From assembly GCA_012267415.1 (NCBI GenBank), contig JAAXGN010000014.1:33240-97239 (forward strand): DNA of 64,000 bases. The letters run 5' to 3'. Shown here piece after piece: positions 27,573-35,807 of the stretch. The notes beneath the pieces were generated by a model. That model ran no database searches, had not been told where the DNA came from, and was given only the letters and a program-made list of their open reading frames with translations. The DNA is from Candidatus Poribacteria bacterium. Lineage in GTDB: Bacteria; Poribacteria; WGA-4E; WGA-3G. Each line of letters begins with the position of its first letter. Within the stretch, counting starts at the first letter, position 1. Both the position numbers and the translations under genes were made by a program.

Positions 27573-28793
27573 ATGAAGTATTTCAAAATTATTCCGATGC
27601 TGTTAATCTTATTTACATGCTTTGCTTGTAAAACGCAGCAAAAAGGACCAAGCCATTTGTCGGTAGGCAGAGCTCGTCTTATCCAGAGTGGACTTGCAAT
27701 TGAAGCAGTCGATCATCTTACGAAAGCAGAAAAGAATGAGGTAGATAGAGACGAAGCACGCGCACTACTTATCATTGCCTACTCTTATGCACTTTCAACG
27801 GGAGCAGCAAAAGCACAAAAGGTTGAGGATAAGTATAAACAACAGAGAAGTGAAAGAATAGCCGCACTGAATGACGCTGAGATGACTATAATGATAGAGA
27901 TTATCAGTAAACGTTCACAGGTACAACAAGATGGGTTTCAAGCATTAGCCGATAAGGGGGCGGATGCTGCAGTTGTTATCTTAAACCATTATGCCGATGG
28001 AACATCACCTGATGCTCATAAACATTTCCCATTAATTCTGACAAAGATGGGAGCTGAAGCTGTTGACCCTATCATGAACAGAATTACAGATGCAGCAATT
28101 ACTCCCGAAGACAAGATCACACTTGTCCGTGTGATCGGTGAAATCGGTGATAAGAAGGCTGTAGAAAAGTTGAAAGCAATTGATTTAACAAATATGTCAG
28201 AAGCTTTCAAATTGGAAGTCTACACAACACTCTATAGACTCGGTGATAGCAGCTATCAGACGCAGATCCTGACAGGGTTAAAATCGGATGATGTTGATGT
28301 TCGACGCGCATCAGCAAAAGCAATGCCAAATCTAAAGAACGTCAATACAAGTACACTCATCAATGCACTAAAAGACGAAGATTTTCAGGTTGTTGCCGAC
28401 ATCGCAAAGGCATTAGCAGTTCATAAAACCAAAGATGCACATCAACTGTTACTAAATGTATTCAGACGTACCCACGATCCAGAATCAAAGGACGCACCAA
28501 AAGCAAAGGCAGCTGTTCTAAAAACACTCGAAACCTATACTGAAGCAGGCGGAGAACTCAGAAAAGGATTAGCAGGATCTATGGCTTTATTGCTGATTAG
28601 TCAAGAGGTAAAAAGTGATCAAGACCGGATAAATTTGGCGAATTTTCTTAAAGACCATCTCGTAACGCAGTTAAAAGCAGCGATGCTGCTTGATGATGAT
28701 CTTGAGACCAAACTTTACGAATATGCCACAAATGTTGAAGAGAGCGAATTTGTAAAAAGTGCACTACATGACCTTCTCAATGCTCTCAGATAA
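27573..28793 (+). CDS. HEAT-repeat-like lipoprotein
   Basis: 406 residues. A hydrophobic leader ends in CFAC, a non-canonical but plausible lipoprotein cleavage site (Cys 19). The body is alpha-helical with HEAT-type repeats, for example ITLVRVIGEIGDKKAVEKL and VDVRRASAKAMPNLKNVNTS, which usually form a protein-binding solenoid. AAGGAGGAA lies upstream of the ATG. It is a tandem paralog of the next gene: both share GRARLIQSGLAIEAVDHLT-like N-termini. Function unknown; probably periplasmic scaffolding (inference). Confidence 0.75.
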   Translation: MKYFKIIPMLLILFTCFACKTQQKGPSHLSVGRARLIQSGLAIEAVDHLTKAEKNEVDRDEARALLIIAYSYALSTGAAKAQKVEDKYKQQRSERIAALNDAEMTIMIEIISKRSQVQQDGFQALADKGADAAVVILNHYADGTSPDAHKHFPLILTKMGAEAVDPIMNRITDAAITPEDKITLVRVIGEIGDKKAVEKLKAIDLTNMSEAFKLEVYTTLYRLGDSSYQTQILTGLKSDDVDVRRASAKAMPNLKNVNTSTLINALKDEDFQVVADIAKALAVHKTKDAHQLLLNVFRRTHDPESKDAPKAKAAVLKTLETYTEAGGELRKGLAGSMALLLISQEVKSDQDRINLANFLKDHLVTQLKAAMLLDDDLETKLYEYATNVEESEFVKSALHDLLNALR

Positions 28794-28853
28794 TAGGATG
28801 TGTGCTGGCAGAACAGATAAAACAAAATCACGCGTCCCAGCATAAATATTAAC

Positions 28854-28882
28854 TTGACACAAAAATGTAAATGTTTTATCAT
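28854..28882 (+). promoter_or_regulatory. Sigma-70-type promoter
   Basis: TTGACA (28854-28859), 17-base spacer, TATCAT (28877-28882). It drives the second HEAT-like lipoprotein gene and possibly the enolase-family gene behind it. Confidence 0.65.
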
Positions 28883-28979
28883 AGTCAAATAGTTGAATAC
28901 GGAAAAACGACGCGTTCCGGTATTAAACTATACACCGGTTCTTGTAATATGTTGAGTTAGGAGGAAAAACAAACGGAAC

Positions 28980-30197
28980 ATGAAAAAACTTGTAACGATA
29001 TGCCTCGTTTTAGCATGGGTTGTGTCATTGGGATGTAAACGGGATCAGATCATTCCTGAACTATCACCAGGCAGAGATAAACTGTTATTAGCGGGTCTTG
29101 CAGTAGAGTCTATTGAACATCTCACACGTGCTGAAATAGATGAAAAAGATAAGGCTGAACCACGAGCATTATTGCTTATTGCTTATAGCCACGCACTTTC
29201 AAAAAACCTTGCATATTTAAAAAGTAGTAACTTAGAAACAGAATATCGAAACCAGCGTAAGGCAAGACTTGATGCGCTGAATGCTGATGAAATTGATGAG
29301 ATTTTTAAGGTTCTTAATGAAAGACATCGTGTGCAAAACAGTGCCCAACAGGTTCTAATTCTTAAAGGAACGCCAGTTATACCGCTCATTGTAGAGGATT
29401 TTCTCAACAATCGGCATCCCAATGCACACAAAGGTTTTGATGATGTTTTGACACAGATCGGCTCCGATGGACTTGAACAACTCTTAACTGCTATTGACGC
29501 AGCAGAAACACCAAAAAATGTTAAGAGACGATTGATTCGAGTGATAGGTGATATAGGAGACCCCGCTATACAAGAAAAATTGGAAGCATTAAAAAAGACA
29601 ATCAATGACGAGGCTTTACTGACTGAAATTAATGTTGTTCTATATCGTATCGGAAACAAGGCATACAAAAATGAAATTGAAGCAGGTTTGGATTCAAATA
29701 ATGTGTTAGTTAGACAAGCCGCAGCAAGGTCTATGGTTCTGCTGAATAAACCTGCCACTTCAAAACTCATAGTCGCTCTCAAAGACACGGATGACCAAGT
29801 GCGGAGAGATATCGTAGAAGCATTAAGGGAACATGTTGATGCTAATGCTGTGGATAATTTAGTTCATATACTTACGAACAACTCAAGTGGAAACACAAAG
29901 CAGGTGGCTGTTAATACTTTAGAGTACTATGCTGAAAAGGGACTTGCAGACGGATTAGCACCACGTCTAATCAATTTGTTGACGCAAACCGAGATCACCA
30001 ATCATGAAGATAGAATTCGTATCGTTCAACTTTTGAGTACACCTGTACTTATAAAGCAAATTGAAGCTGCAGACCGTTATGATAATTTGCCTTATAGGAT
30101 TTCTGATTACTATGAGACTAAGGAAAACAACGATCTGGTTAAAGATGAGTTGATCAAACTACTCCGTGAACTTCCTGAAGATGAACAAGCAGAATAA
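28980..30197 (+). CDS. HEAT-repeat-like lipoprotein (paralog)
   Basis: 405 residues. The leader ends VVSLGC, a likely lipidation Cys near residue 19. HEAT-type helices include RRLIRVIGDIGDPAIQEKL and VRRDIVEALREHVDANAV. Same length and organisation as the gene at 27573, with clear similarity in the first 60 residues (SPGRDKLLLAGLAVESIEHLT), so the pair arose by tandem duplication and diverged. GGAGG precedes the start. Role unknown. Confidence 0.75.
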   Translation: MKKLVTICLVLAWVVSLGCKRDQIIPELSPGRDKLLLAGLAVESIEHLTRAEIDEKDKAEPRALLLIAYSHALSKNLAYLKSSNLETEYRNQRKARLDALNADEIDEIFKVLNERHRVQNSAQQVLILKGTPVIPLIVEDFLNNRHPNAHKGFDDVLTQIGSDGLEQLLTAIDAAETPKNVKRRLIRVIGDIGDPAIQEKLEALKKTINDEALLTEINVVLYRIGNKAYKNEIEAGLDSNNVLVRQAAARSMVLLNKPATSKLIVALKDTDDQVRRDIVEALREHVDANAVDNLVHILTNNSSGNTKQVAVNTLEYYAEKGLADGLAPRLINLLTQTEITNHEDRIRIVQLLSTPVLIKQIEAADRYDNLPYRISDYYETKENNDLVKDELIKLLRELPEDEQAE

Positions 30198-30212
30198 ATG
30201 GAGATTGAATCC

Positions 30213-31376
30213 ATGCCGAATTATCCAACCGATATCAAGATCACCAAAATTGATCACGTTACAATAGAAATTGACCAACCCGCAATCGGCTGCAATTCAG
30301 GTGCAAAGGAGATAAAACAACCCGACCCAAACGGTAAATGGCGTGAAGGAATTACGCGCATCTATACAAGTGACGGCACACTTGGATGGGGACCGACAAG
30401 TTGGGGATCAGCTGCTGAAGAAGCAAAAACTGCTATAAACAAGAACCCTTTTGACCTGCTCAATCCTGAAAACGGAGTCGTTGAAGAATACCGGGGTTTC
30501 GAAAACGCATTATGGGATACTATCGGAAAAATACTGGATAAACCCGCATATCAATTGATGGGAACTGAAGTCCATGGGAACGGTTTACCCGCTTACGACA
30601 GCACAATCTATTTCAATGACCTGCTCTACGAAACGAAAACGGAAGGTCTTAAACGGATTGAGAACGACGTGAAAAAAAGTTTAGCAGATGGATTCACCGC
30701 ATGCAAAATGAAGATGGGACGCGGAAATCATCTCATGGAACGAAAACAAGGACTCGAAAGAGACATTGAAGTCGTTCAACTTGCACGCAGCACCGCAGGC
30801 GATGGTTTCAATATCCTCGTAGATGCAAACAATGCGTATACTTACGATGAAGTCATCACCTTCTTGGACGAAACAACCAATTGTGATGTCTTCTGGATTG
30901 AGGAGATGTTTGAAGAGGATGTCGAGTTATATCGCAATCTAAAGGCATACATTCAAGAGAAAGGACTGAACACGTTAATCGCTGACGGTGAAACCCGAAC
31001 CAGAGCACCGTTGGAATTCTACGATCCGTTCTTTGAAGCAGGTGTGATTGATGTGATCCAACACGATATGAAAGGACTCGGCGTTACTGGATGGCGGAGA
31101 CTCGCGGATATGGCTGCCAAGGGGAACGTGAAATGTGCACCGCACAACTGGGGGTCCCTACTCGGTTTTTTCCTGAGTTTGCAATTTGCAAAGACAATAC
31201 CGCATTTTCTCTACGGTGAAGTCGCAACCCTCACCAGTGATGTCATTGATGTTTCCAGCTACGAATTCAACGGAGGGACATTCACGGTTCCAGATACACC
31301 AGGCCTCGGCCTAGAACTCAATCAAGACGTTTACGATGCAAAATATGCTGGTAATGAACACTGGCAAGTCTCATAG
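30213..31376 (+). CDS. Mandelate racemase/muconate lactonizing (enolase superfamily) enzyme
   Basis: About 387 residues. Enolase-superfamily landmarks: KMKMGRG (KxK acid/base) near residue 165, LVDANNAYTYDE (first metal Asp) near 205, FWIEEMFEED (metal Glu) near 230, ADGE near 260, QHDMKGLGVTGWRRL near 285 and CAPHNWGS (His base) near 310. The family takes a proton from the carbon next to a carboxylate, commonly in sugar-acid dehydration. The ATG at 30213 has GGAG nine bases upstream; the ATG at 30198, directly after the previous stop, lacks one. Substrate not deducible. Confidence 0.88.
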   Translation: MPNYPTDIKITKIDHVTIEIDQPAIGCNSGAKEIKQPDPNGKWREGITRIYTSDGTLGWGPTSWGSAAEEAKTAINKNPFDLLNPENGVVEEYRGFENALWDTIGKILDKPAYQLMGTEVHGNGLPAYDSTIYFNDLLYETKTEGLKRIENDVKKSLADGFTACKMKMGRGNHLMERKQGLERDIEVVQLARSTAGDGFNILVDANNAYTYDEVITFLDETTNCDVFWIEEMFEEDVELYRNLKAYIQEKGLNTLIADGETRTRAPLEFYDPFFEAGVIDVIQHDMKGLGVTGWRRLADMAAKGNVKCAPHNWGSLLGFFLSLQFAKTIPHFLYGEVATLTSDVIDVSSYEFNGGTFTVPDTPGLGLELNQDVYDAKYAGNEHWQVS

Positions 31377-31381
31377 TAGTA

Positions 31382-31398
31382 GGCACACGCCGTGTGCC
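31382..31398. repeat. Short palindromic intergenic hairpin
   Basis: GGCACACGCCGTGTGCC: 7-bp perfect stem, 3-base loop, between two genes. No T run follows, so it is more likely a repetitive palindrome than a terminator. Confidence 0.5.
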
Positions 31399-31417
31399 GT
31401 AATCCCAAGGTAACCCC

Positions 31418-32512
31418 ATGAAAAAAGTCCTCGTCGCAATGAGCGGTGGTGTAGATAGTTCTGTTACCGCCGCCATGATGGTTGATGCAGGTTATAACGT
31501 CACCGGTATCACCATGCGCCTCGGCTCACCCGATACAATTGAAGTTGAACCCGAACGTCCCAATTGCTGTTCGCTTGAAGGCATTGAGGACGCGCGACGT
31601 GTTGCTACCCAACTCGGTATCCCTTTCTACGGCGTGAACTACGAGGATATTTTCCAAGAACAGATTATTGATTACTTCGTCGCAGAATACCTTGTCGGTA
31701 GAACACCGAGTCCCTGCATGGTGTGTAACCGAGAACTCAAATTCGGCAAACTTCTTGACCTGGCAAAGTCACTGGAATGTGAAGCAATTGCGACCGGACA
31801 CTATGCACGAATCGAACAACACCCAGAAACAGGACGGCACCTCCTACGCAAAGCACTTGATGTCAGTAAGGATCAGTCCTATTTCCTTGCAGCACTCACA
31901 CAGGAACAGCTTCAAGCTGCGATGATGCCCCTCGGTGAATATTCCAAAGCAGAGGTGCGGGACCTCGCGCGAAAATATCACTTAAAAACTGCCGAAAAGA
32001 TTGAAAGTCAGGAACTCTGTTTCGTAGCAGATACCAATTATAGACGTTTCATACAGGATAGGATACCTGAGAAAATTGAAGGCGGCGATATTCTTGACAA
32101 GGATGGCAAGGTCCTCGGCAAACATCAAGGCGTACCGTTCTATACCGTTGGACAACGACGCGGGTTAGGAATCGCTGTCGGCAAACCGCTCTATGTGACG
32201 CAACTCAACGTATCCGATAACACCATCGTTGTCGGGGAAAACGACGATCTGCTTGAAGATACCATGCATGTTGAACGTATAAACCTAATATCCATTGATA
32301 AGTTGACAGAACCGATACGTGCACACGTCAAAATTCGCTCGCGTGACGAGGGAGGTTCAGCAATCATCACCCCTACCAGTGAGACCGATGCAGTCGTCAA
32401 ATTTGATGAACCCCGTCGCGCAATCACGCCCGGACAAGCCACCGTCTTTTATGACGGTGAATACGTCATCGGTGGTGGATGGATTGTGGAAGCTCGTGAT
32501 ACAAAAACATAA
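31418..32512 (+). CDS. mnmA: tRNA-specific 2-thiouridylase MnmA
   Basis: 364 residues, normal length. It makes the 2-thio group of wobble uridine 34 in Lys, Glu and Gln tRNAs. The PP-loop SGGVDSSVTA is near residue 8. TPSPCMVCNRELKF has the first catalytic Cys near residue 102, and ESQELCFVAD has the second near 200. Upstream hairpin and short spacing suggest its own transcript or continuation from 30213. Confidence 0.95.
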   Translation: MKKVLVAMSGGVDSSVTAAMMVDAGYNVTGITMRLGSPDTIEVEPERPNCCSLEGIEDARRVATQLGIPFYGVNYEDIFQEQIIDYFVAEYLVGRTPSPCMVCNRELKFGKLLDLAKSLECEAIATGHYARIEQHPETGRHLLRKALDVSKDQSYFLAALTQEQLQAAMMPLGEYSKAEVRDLARKYHLKTAEKIESQELCFVADTNYRRFIQDRIPEKIEGGDILDKDGKVLGKHQGVPFYTVGQRRGLGIAVGKPLYVTQLNVSDNTIVVGENDDLLEDTMHVERINLISIDKLTEPIRAHVKIRSRDEGGSAIITPTSETDAVVKFDEPRRAITPGQATVFYDGEYVIGGGWIVEARDTKT

Positions 32513-32528
32513 ACAAGGAGAAACTCAG

Positions 32529-33089
32529 ATGCAAGAAAATTATCAAGACATGCCAAACGCTGAAAACTTTAAAAATGCGTTCAAACCTTATTTGATAAGA
32601 TGGAGCATCGTTTACGCAGTCTTCATTACCTTCATTACCTTCATCGTTGTGAGCATTACAGTGCGCAGCTGGGGTTTCTCACAACTACTTATTTCATGGC
32701 TGATAGAAATGGGGGCTGTATTGGATGGAAAGAATATACATTATAGTGTTATCACATTAGGTGCTCTTACCTTAGGCATTTTCACATTAGGGAGTTTTTC
32801 CATAGGAATAATCACTATGGGGATTAACGTGATAGGCGGGTTTGCAATCGGTATCAACTCTATAGGGATTATTGCAATCGGTACAAACGCAGTTGGGGTG
32901 ATCGCAATCGGAGTTAATGCCGTTGGTGTTGTCGCGATTGGCGTAAATGTTATTGGTTTCTATGCACTATCCTATTCAGAATACGGCAAAGGCAGATATC
33001 TGCTTGCCCCCCATCGTCAGGATACTGAGGCGATAGATTTCTTTTTTCGGTGGTTTCCAAAATTGACTGCTTCCATTTCTTCACAATAA
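32529..33089 (+). CDS. Small membrane protein with repeated hydrophobic IGxNxxG units
   Basis: 186 residues from the ATG at 32529, which follows AAGGAG. A membrane helix lies near 22-50. About residues 78-150 consist of a near-periodic 10-residue pattern (GINSIGIIAIG, GTNAVGVIAIG, GVNAVGVVAIG, GVNVIGFYAL), very rich in Gly, Ile and Val with Asn at fixed positions. The regular pattern suggests a beta-solenoid or a packed membrane hairpin. No family recognised. It lies between mnmA and miaA with short gaps (16 and 10 bases), so it is co-transcribed with tRNA-modification genes. Confidence 0.8.
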   Translation: MQENYQDMPNAENFKNAFKPYLIRWSIVYAVFITFITFIVVSITVRSWGFSQLLISWLIEMGAVLDGKNIHYSVITLGALTLGIFTLGSFSIGIITMGINVIGGFAIGINSIGIIAIGTNAVGVIAIGVNAVGVVAIGVNVIGFYALSYSEYGKGRYLLAPHRQDTEAIDFFFRWFPKLTASISSQ

Positions 33090-33099
33090 TATTTGTTAT

Positions 33100-34038
33100 A
33101 TGAAATCTCAACTCATCTGTCTGCTCGGTCCCACAGCAGTTGGTAAAACAGAGATCTCAATTCAACTTTCCCAACGACTTAATGGAGAAATTGTCTCTGT
33201 TGATTCCCGTCAAATCTATCAACAGATGGACATCGGCACCGCCAAACCGACCCTCAAAGAACAGCAAGCAGCGCGACATCACCTCATAGATTGCGTAGAC
33301 ATCACACAACCCTTTTCTGTCGCTGACTATCAAACCCTGGCAGACGATGCAATCGCCGAGATACAGAATAGAGGTAAACGGGTCTTACTTGTCGGTGGTG
33401 CAGGTCTCTATTTCCGAGCGATTGTTGATGGCTTGTTTGAAGGACCTGCAGCAGACCCCTCATTCAGAAAACGTCTTGAACAAGAGGCATTACAGCACGG
33501 TGTTGATACGTTACACAACCGTCTCCGCGCATGCGATCCAGAATCAGCAGAACGAATCCACCCTAACAACTTGACTCGCGTCATCCGCGCACTTGAAGTC
33601 TATGAACTGACAGGCACTCCCATGTCTGAACACCAGCAGCAATGGCATCAGGGTAACCAACGATATCCATTCATTGCATTTGGCTTGACAATGCCTCGTG
33701 AAATACTTTACCGTCGCATTGAACAACGGGTTGATAAAATGCTTGCTAACGGATTGATAGCAGAAGTAGAGTCGTTGTTAGCAGAGGGATATTCACGGGA
33801 CACCTTTGCACTTCAAAGTTTCGGTTATAAGGAATTGATAGCATATCTTGATGGACAATGCACGTATATTGAAGCGATAGAACAACTCAAACAGAACACC
33901 CGTCGCTTTGCCAAACGGCAGTTAACGTGGTTCCGTAAGGATAAACGTATAAGATGGATAGATCGGGAATCAACACCCGATGTTGTCGGTTATATTATGG
34001 AGGAAATTGAATCCGCACACCTTGACGACATCAAATGA
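33100..34038 (+). CDS. miaA: tRNA dimethylallyltransferase MiaA
   Basis: 312 residues. It transfers the dimethylallyl group to A37 of tRNAs reading UNN codons. The P-loop GPTAVGKTEIS is near residue 8, DSRQIYQQMDIGTAKP near 35 (catalytic Asp), and LLVGGAGLYFRA and FRKDKRIRW are further family blocks. TGA ends it. Ten bases separate it from the preceding membrane protein gene. Confidence 0.95.
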   Translation: MKSQLICLLGPTAVGKTEISIQLSQRLNGEIVSVDSRQIYQQMDIGTAKPTLKEQQAARHHLIDCVDITQPFSVADYQTLADDAIAEIQNRGKRVLLVGGAGLYFRAIVDGLFEGPAADPSFRKRLEQEALQHGVDTLHNRLRACDPESAERIHPNNLTRVIRALEVYELTGTPMSEHQQQWHQGNQRYPFIAFGLTMPREILYRRIEQRVDKMLANGLIAEVESLLAEGYSRDTFALQSFGYKELIAYLDGQCTYIEAIEQLKQNTRRFAKRQLTWFRKDKRIRWIDRESTPDVVGYIMEEIESAHLDDIK

Positions 34039-34083
34039 ATGTGTTAAAATAAGATGTCAAAGTCAACCGAAAAGGAGACGAAA

Positions 34084-35736
34084 ATGAGACGTTTCGGCAC
34101 ACAAGGTCCCGTGAATGTTCAAGAACACTACGTCGTATCACGTTCCGATGAACTCACCAACTACCTCAAACGCGTTGAAGAAGGAAGATATGTCGTCCTT
34201 TTTGCACCACGACAAACCGGTAAAACCACGTTTTTTAAAACTGCATTAGAAACGCTTGCCTTTGCCTCTGAACCGGATAGGGCTATCGCTCAAACCGAAT
34301 CCACATCAAAGTTTGCATACCTCCCTATTCAACTCAATTTTGATGTGTATAAAAACACGTCTGTTGCCGATTTTTATGACAATCTTTACCAAGATATTTG
34401 CGAAGAAATTGAGAACCTGTTTCAGCAACGGGGTGAATCATTGCCTAATATCTTCAAATTATTGGCGGATACAAGACTAACAGATCATCATGCTATGAGG
34501 AGGTTTTTTAGACACCTTAAACGATTACTAACACCACAGAAATTTGTCGTAGTCATTGATGAGTTTGATGGTATACCGCCGGATGCGTTAAGCGATTTTC
34601 TGCATACGCTACGTCATATCTACATTGCAGGTAAACCGCGTTGTCCACACAGTGTCGGCATTATCGGGGTCAAGAGCATTGCGCAGCTCAACTATGACCG
34701 ATCTATTTCTCCCTTCAATATCCAAGACGAGTTTCATCTTCCCAACTTTACGCTTGAACAGGTACAGGAACTCATCGGACAATATACAGAGGAGGTCGGA
34801 CAATCCTTCGCACCAGAGGTGATTGAGTCTATCCATAAGCAAACTGCGGGTCAACCGGTACTTGTCAACCGATTTGCGCAGATTCTCACTGAAGAACTGG
34901 AGATCCCGAAAACTGAACCAATTGCAATGACACATTTTTCAACAGCACATGCACAACTCCTACAGGAACGAAACACTAATATTGAGCATCTTACAACCAA
35001 TATCCGCAGAGACCCACGTTTCGAAAGTATGCTGATGCGAATCATGGAACGGGATGATGGAGTTGACTTCAATTTACATAATGACGTTATTAATGAGCTT
35101 GCCACGTACGGTGTCATTGCAAGAGGCGAAGATGGTATGTGCGAAATAATCAATCCAATTTATCTGTATTGCATTCTACAAACCTTCAAGGCAATTATAA
35201 ACGGATTGGAAGAAGAATACCTATCCGAAGGAAATAGCAAAGGTTTTCTTAATTATCTTACCCCCGCGGGACACATTGATATGAAACCATTACTTGATAA
35301 CTTCCGAGATTTCATCGGACGCGCAGGATTTAGAATTCTACAAGTTCCTGACACACCACAAGAGTCCGTTGGTAGACATCTCCTGCTGGCATATCTTGAC
35401 CAATTTGTAAAAAACATTGGGGGTTTTATGCACCTTGAGGTCCAGACAGGCAGAGGTAGGATGGACATCATAATTACCCATAATCAGCAAAAATATATCA
35501 TTGAAGCGAAAATCTGGAGAGGGGACCATCGTTATCAGGCAGGCAAAAAACAACTCGCAGCATATCTCAACACTGAAGGGGTAAAGGAAGGTTACTACAT
35601 CGTCTTTGAGCATCGTGAGAATCCAGAACCACGCGTAGAGACAGAGACGATAGGAGGATTAACAATTCGAAGCTATGTTATCCCTGTGATGCAAGAGATG
35701 CCATCGGGAAGTCCGATTAGAGATAGCCGTTTATAG
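34084..35736 (+). CDS. AAA-type ATPase with C-terminal PD-(D/E)XK nuclease-like domain
   Basis: About 550 residues. The P-loop FAPRQTGKTTFF is near residue 40, and VVVIDEFDGIPPDAL (Walker B) near 160. A winged-helix region follows, then at about 455-500 GRGRMDIIITHNQQKYIIEAKIW, which fits D-x(n)-ExK of PD-(D/E)XK nucleases. The family (AAA-like/archaeal-type ATPases with nuclease tails) is widespread in uncultured bacteria and of unclear function. The ATG at 34084 has AGGAG seven bases upstream; an ATG at 34054 lacks one. Confidence 0.8.
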   Translation: MRRFGTQGPVNVQEHYVVSRSDELTNYLKRVEEGRYVVLFAPRQTGKTTFFKTALETLAFASEPDRAIAQTESTSKFAYLPIQLNFDVYKNTSVADFYDNLYQDICEEIENLFQQRGESLPNIFKLLADTRLTDHHAMRRFFRHLKRLLTPQKFVVVIDEFDGIPPDALSDFLHTLRHIYIAGKPRCPHSVGIIGVKSIAQLNYDRSISPFNIQDEFHLPNFTLEQVQELIGQYTEEVGQSFAPEVIESIHKQTAGQPVLVNRFAQILTEELEIPKTEPIAMTHFSTAHAQLLQERNTNIEHLTTNIRRDPRFESMLMRIMERDDGVDFNLHNDVINELATYGVIARGEDGMCEIINPIYLYCILQTFKAIINGLEEEYLSEGNSKGFLNYLTPAGHIDMKPLLDNFRDFIGRAGFRILQVPDTPQESVGRHLLLAYLDQFVKNIGGFMHLEVQTGRGRMDIIITHNQQKYIIEAKIWRGDHRYQAGKKQLAAYLNTEGVKEGYYIVFEHRENPEPRVETETIGGLTIRSYVIPVMQEMPSGSPIRDSRL

Positions 35737-35807
35737 CAACATAGGTGTCAATTTAGGGAGGTTCCCAGACCGGTAGGTATTGTGCCAGCTACTTTGCAAG
35801 AAATGTG

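Noticed and set aside
35765..35800. Partial copy of the CGGTAGGT repeat seen at 51483
   Set aside because: Only the first ten or so bases match and no palindrome forms, so the similarity is too short to support.
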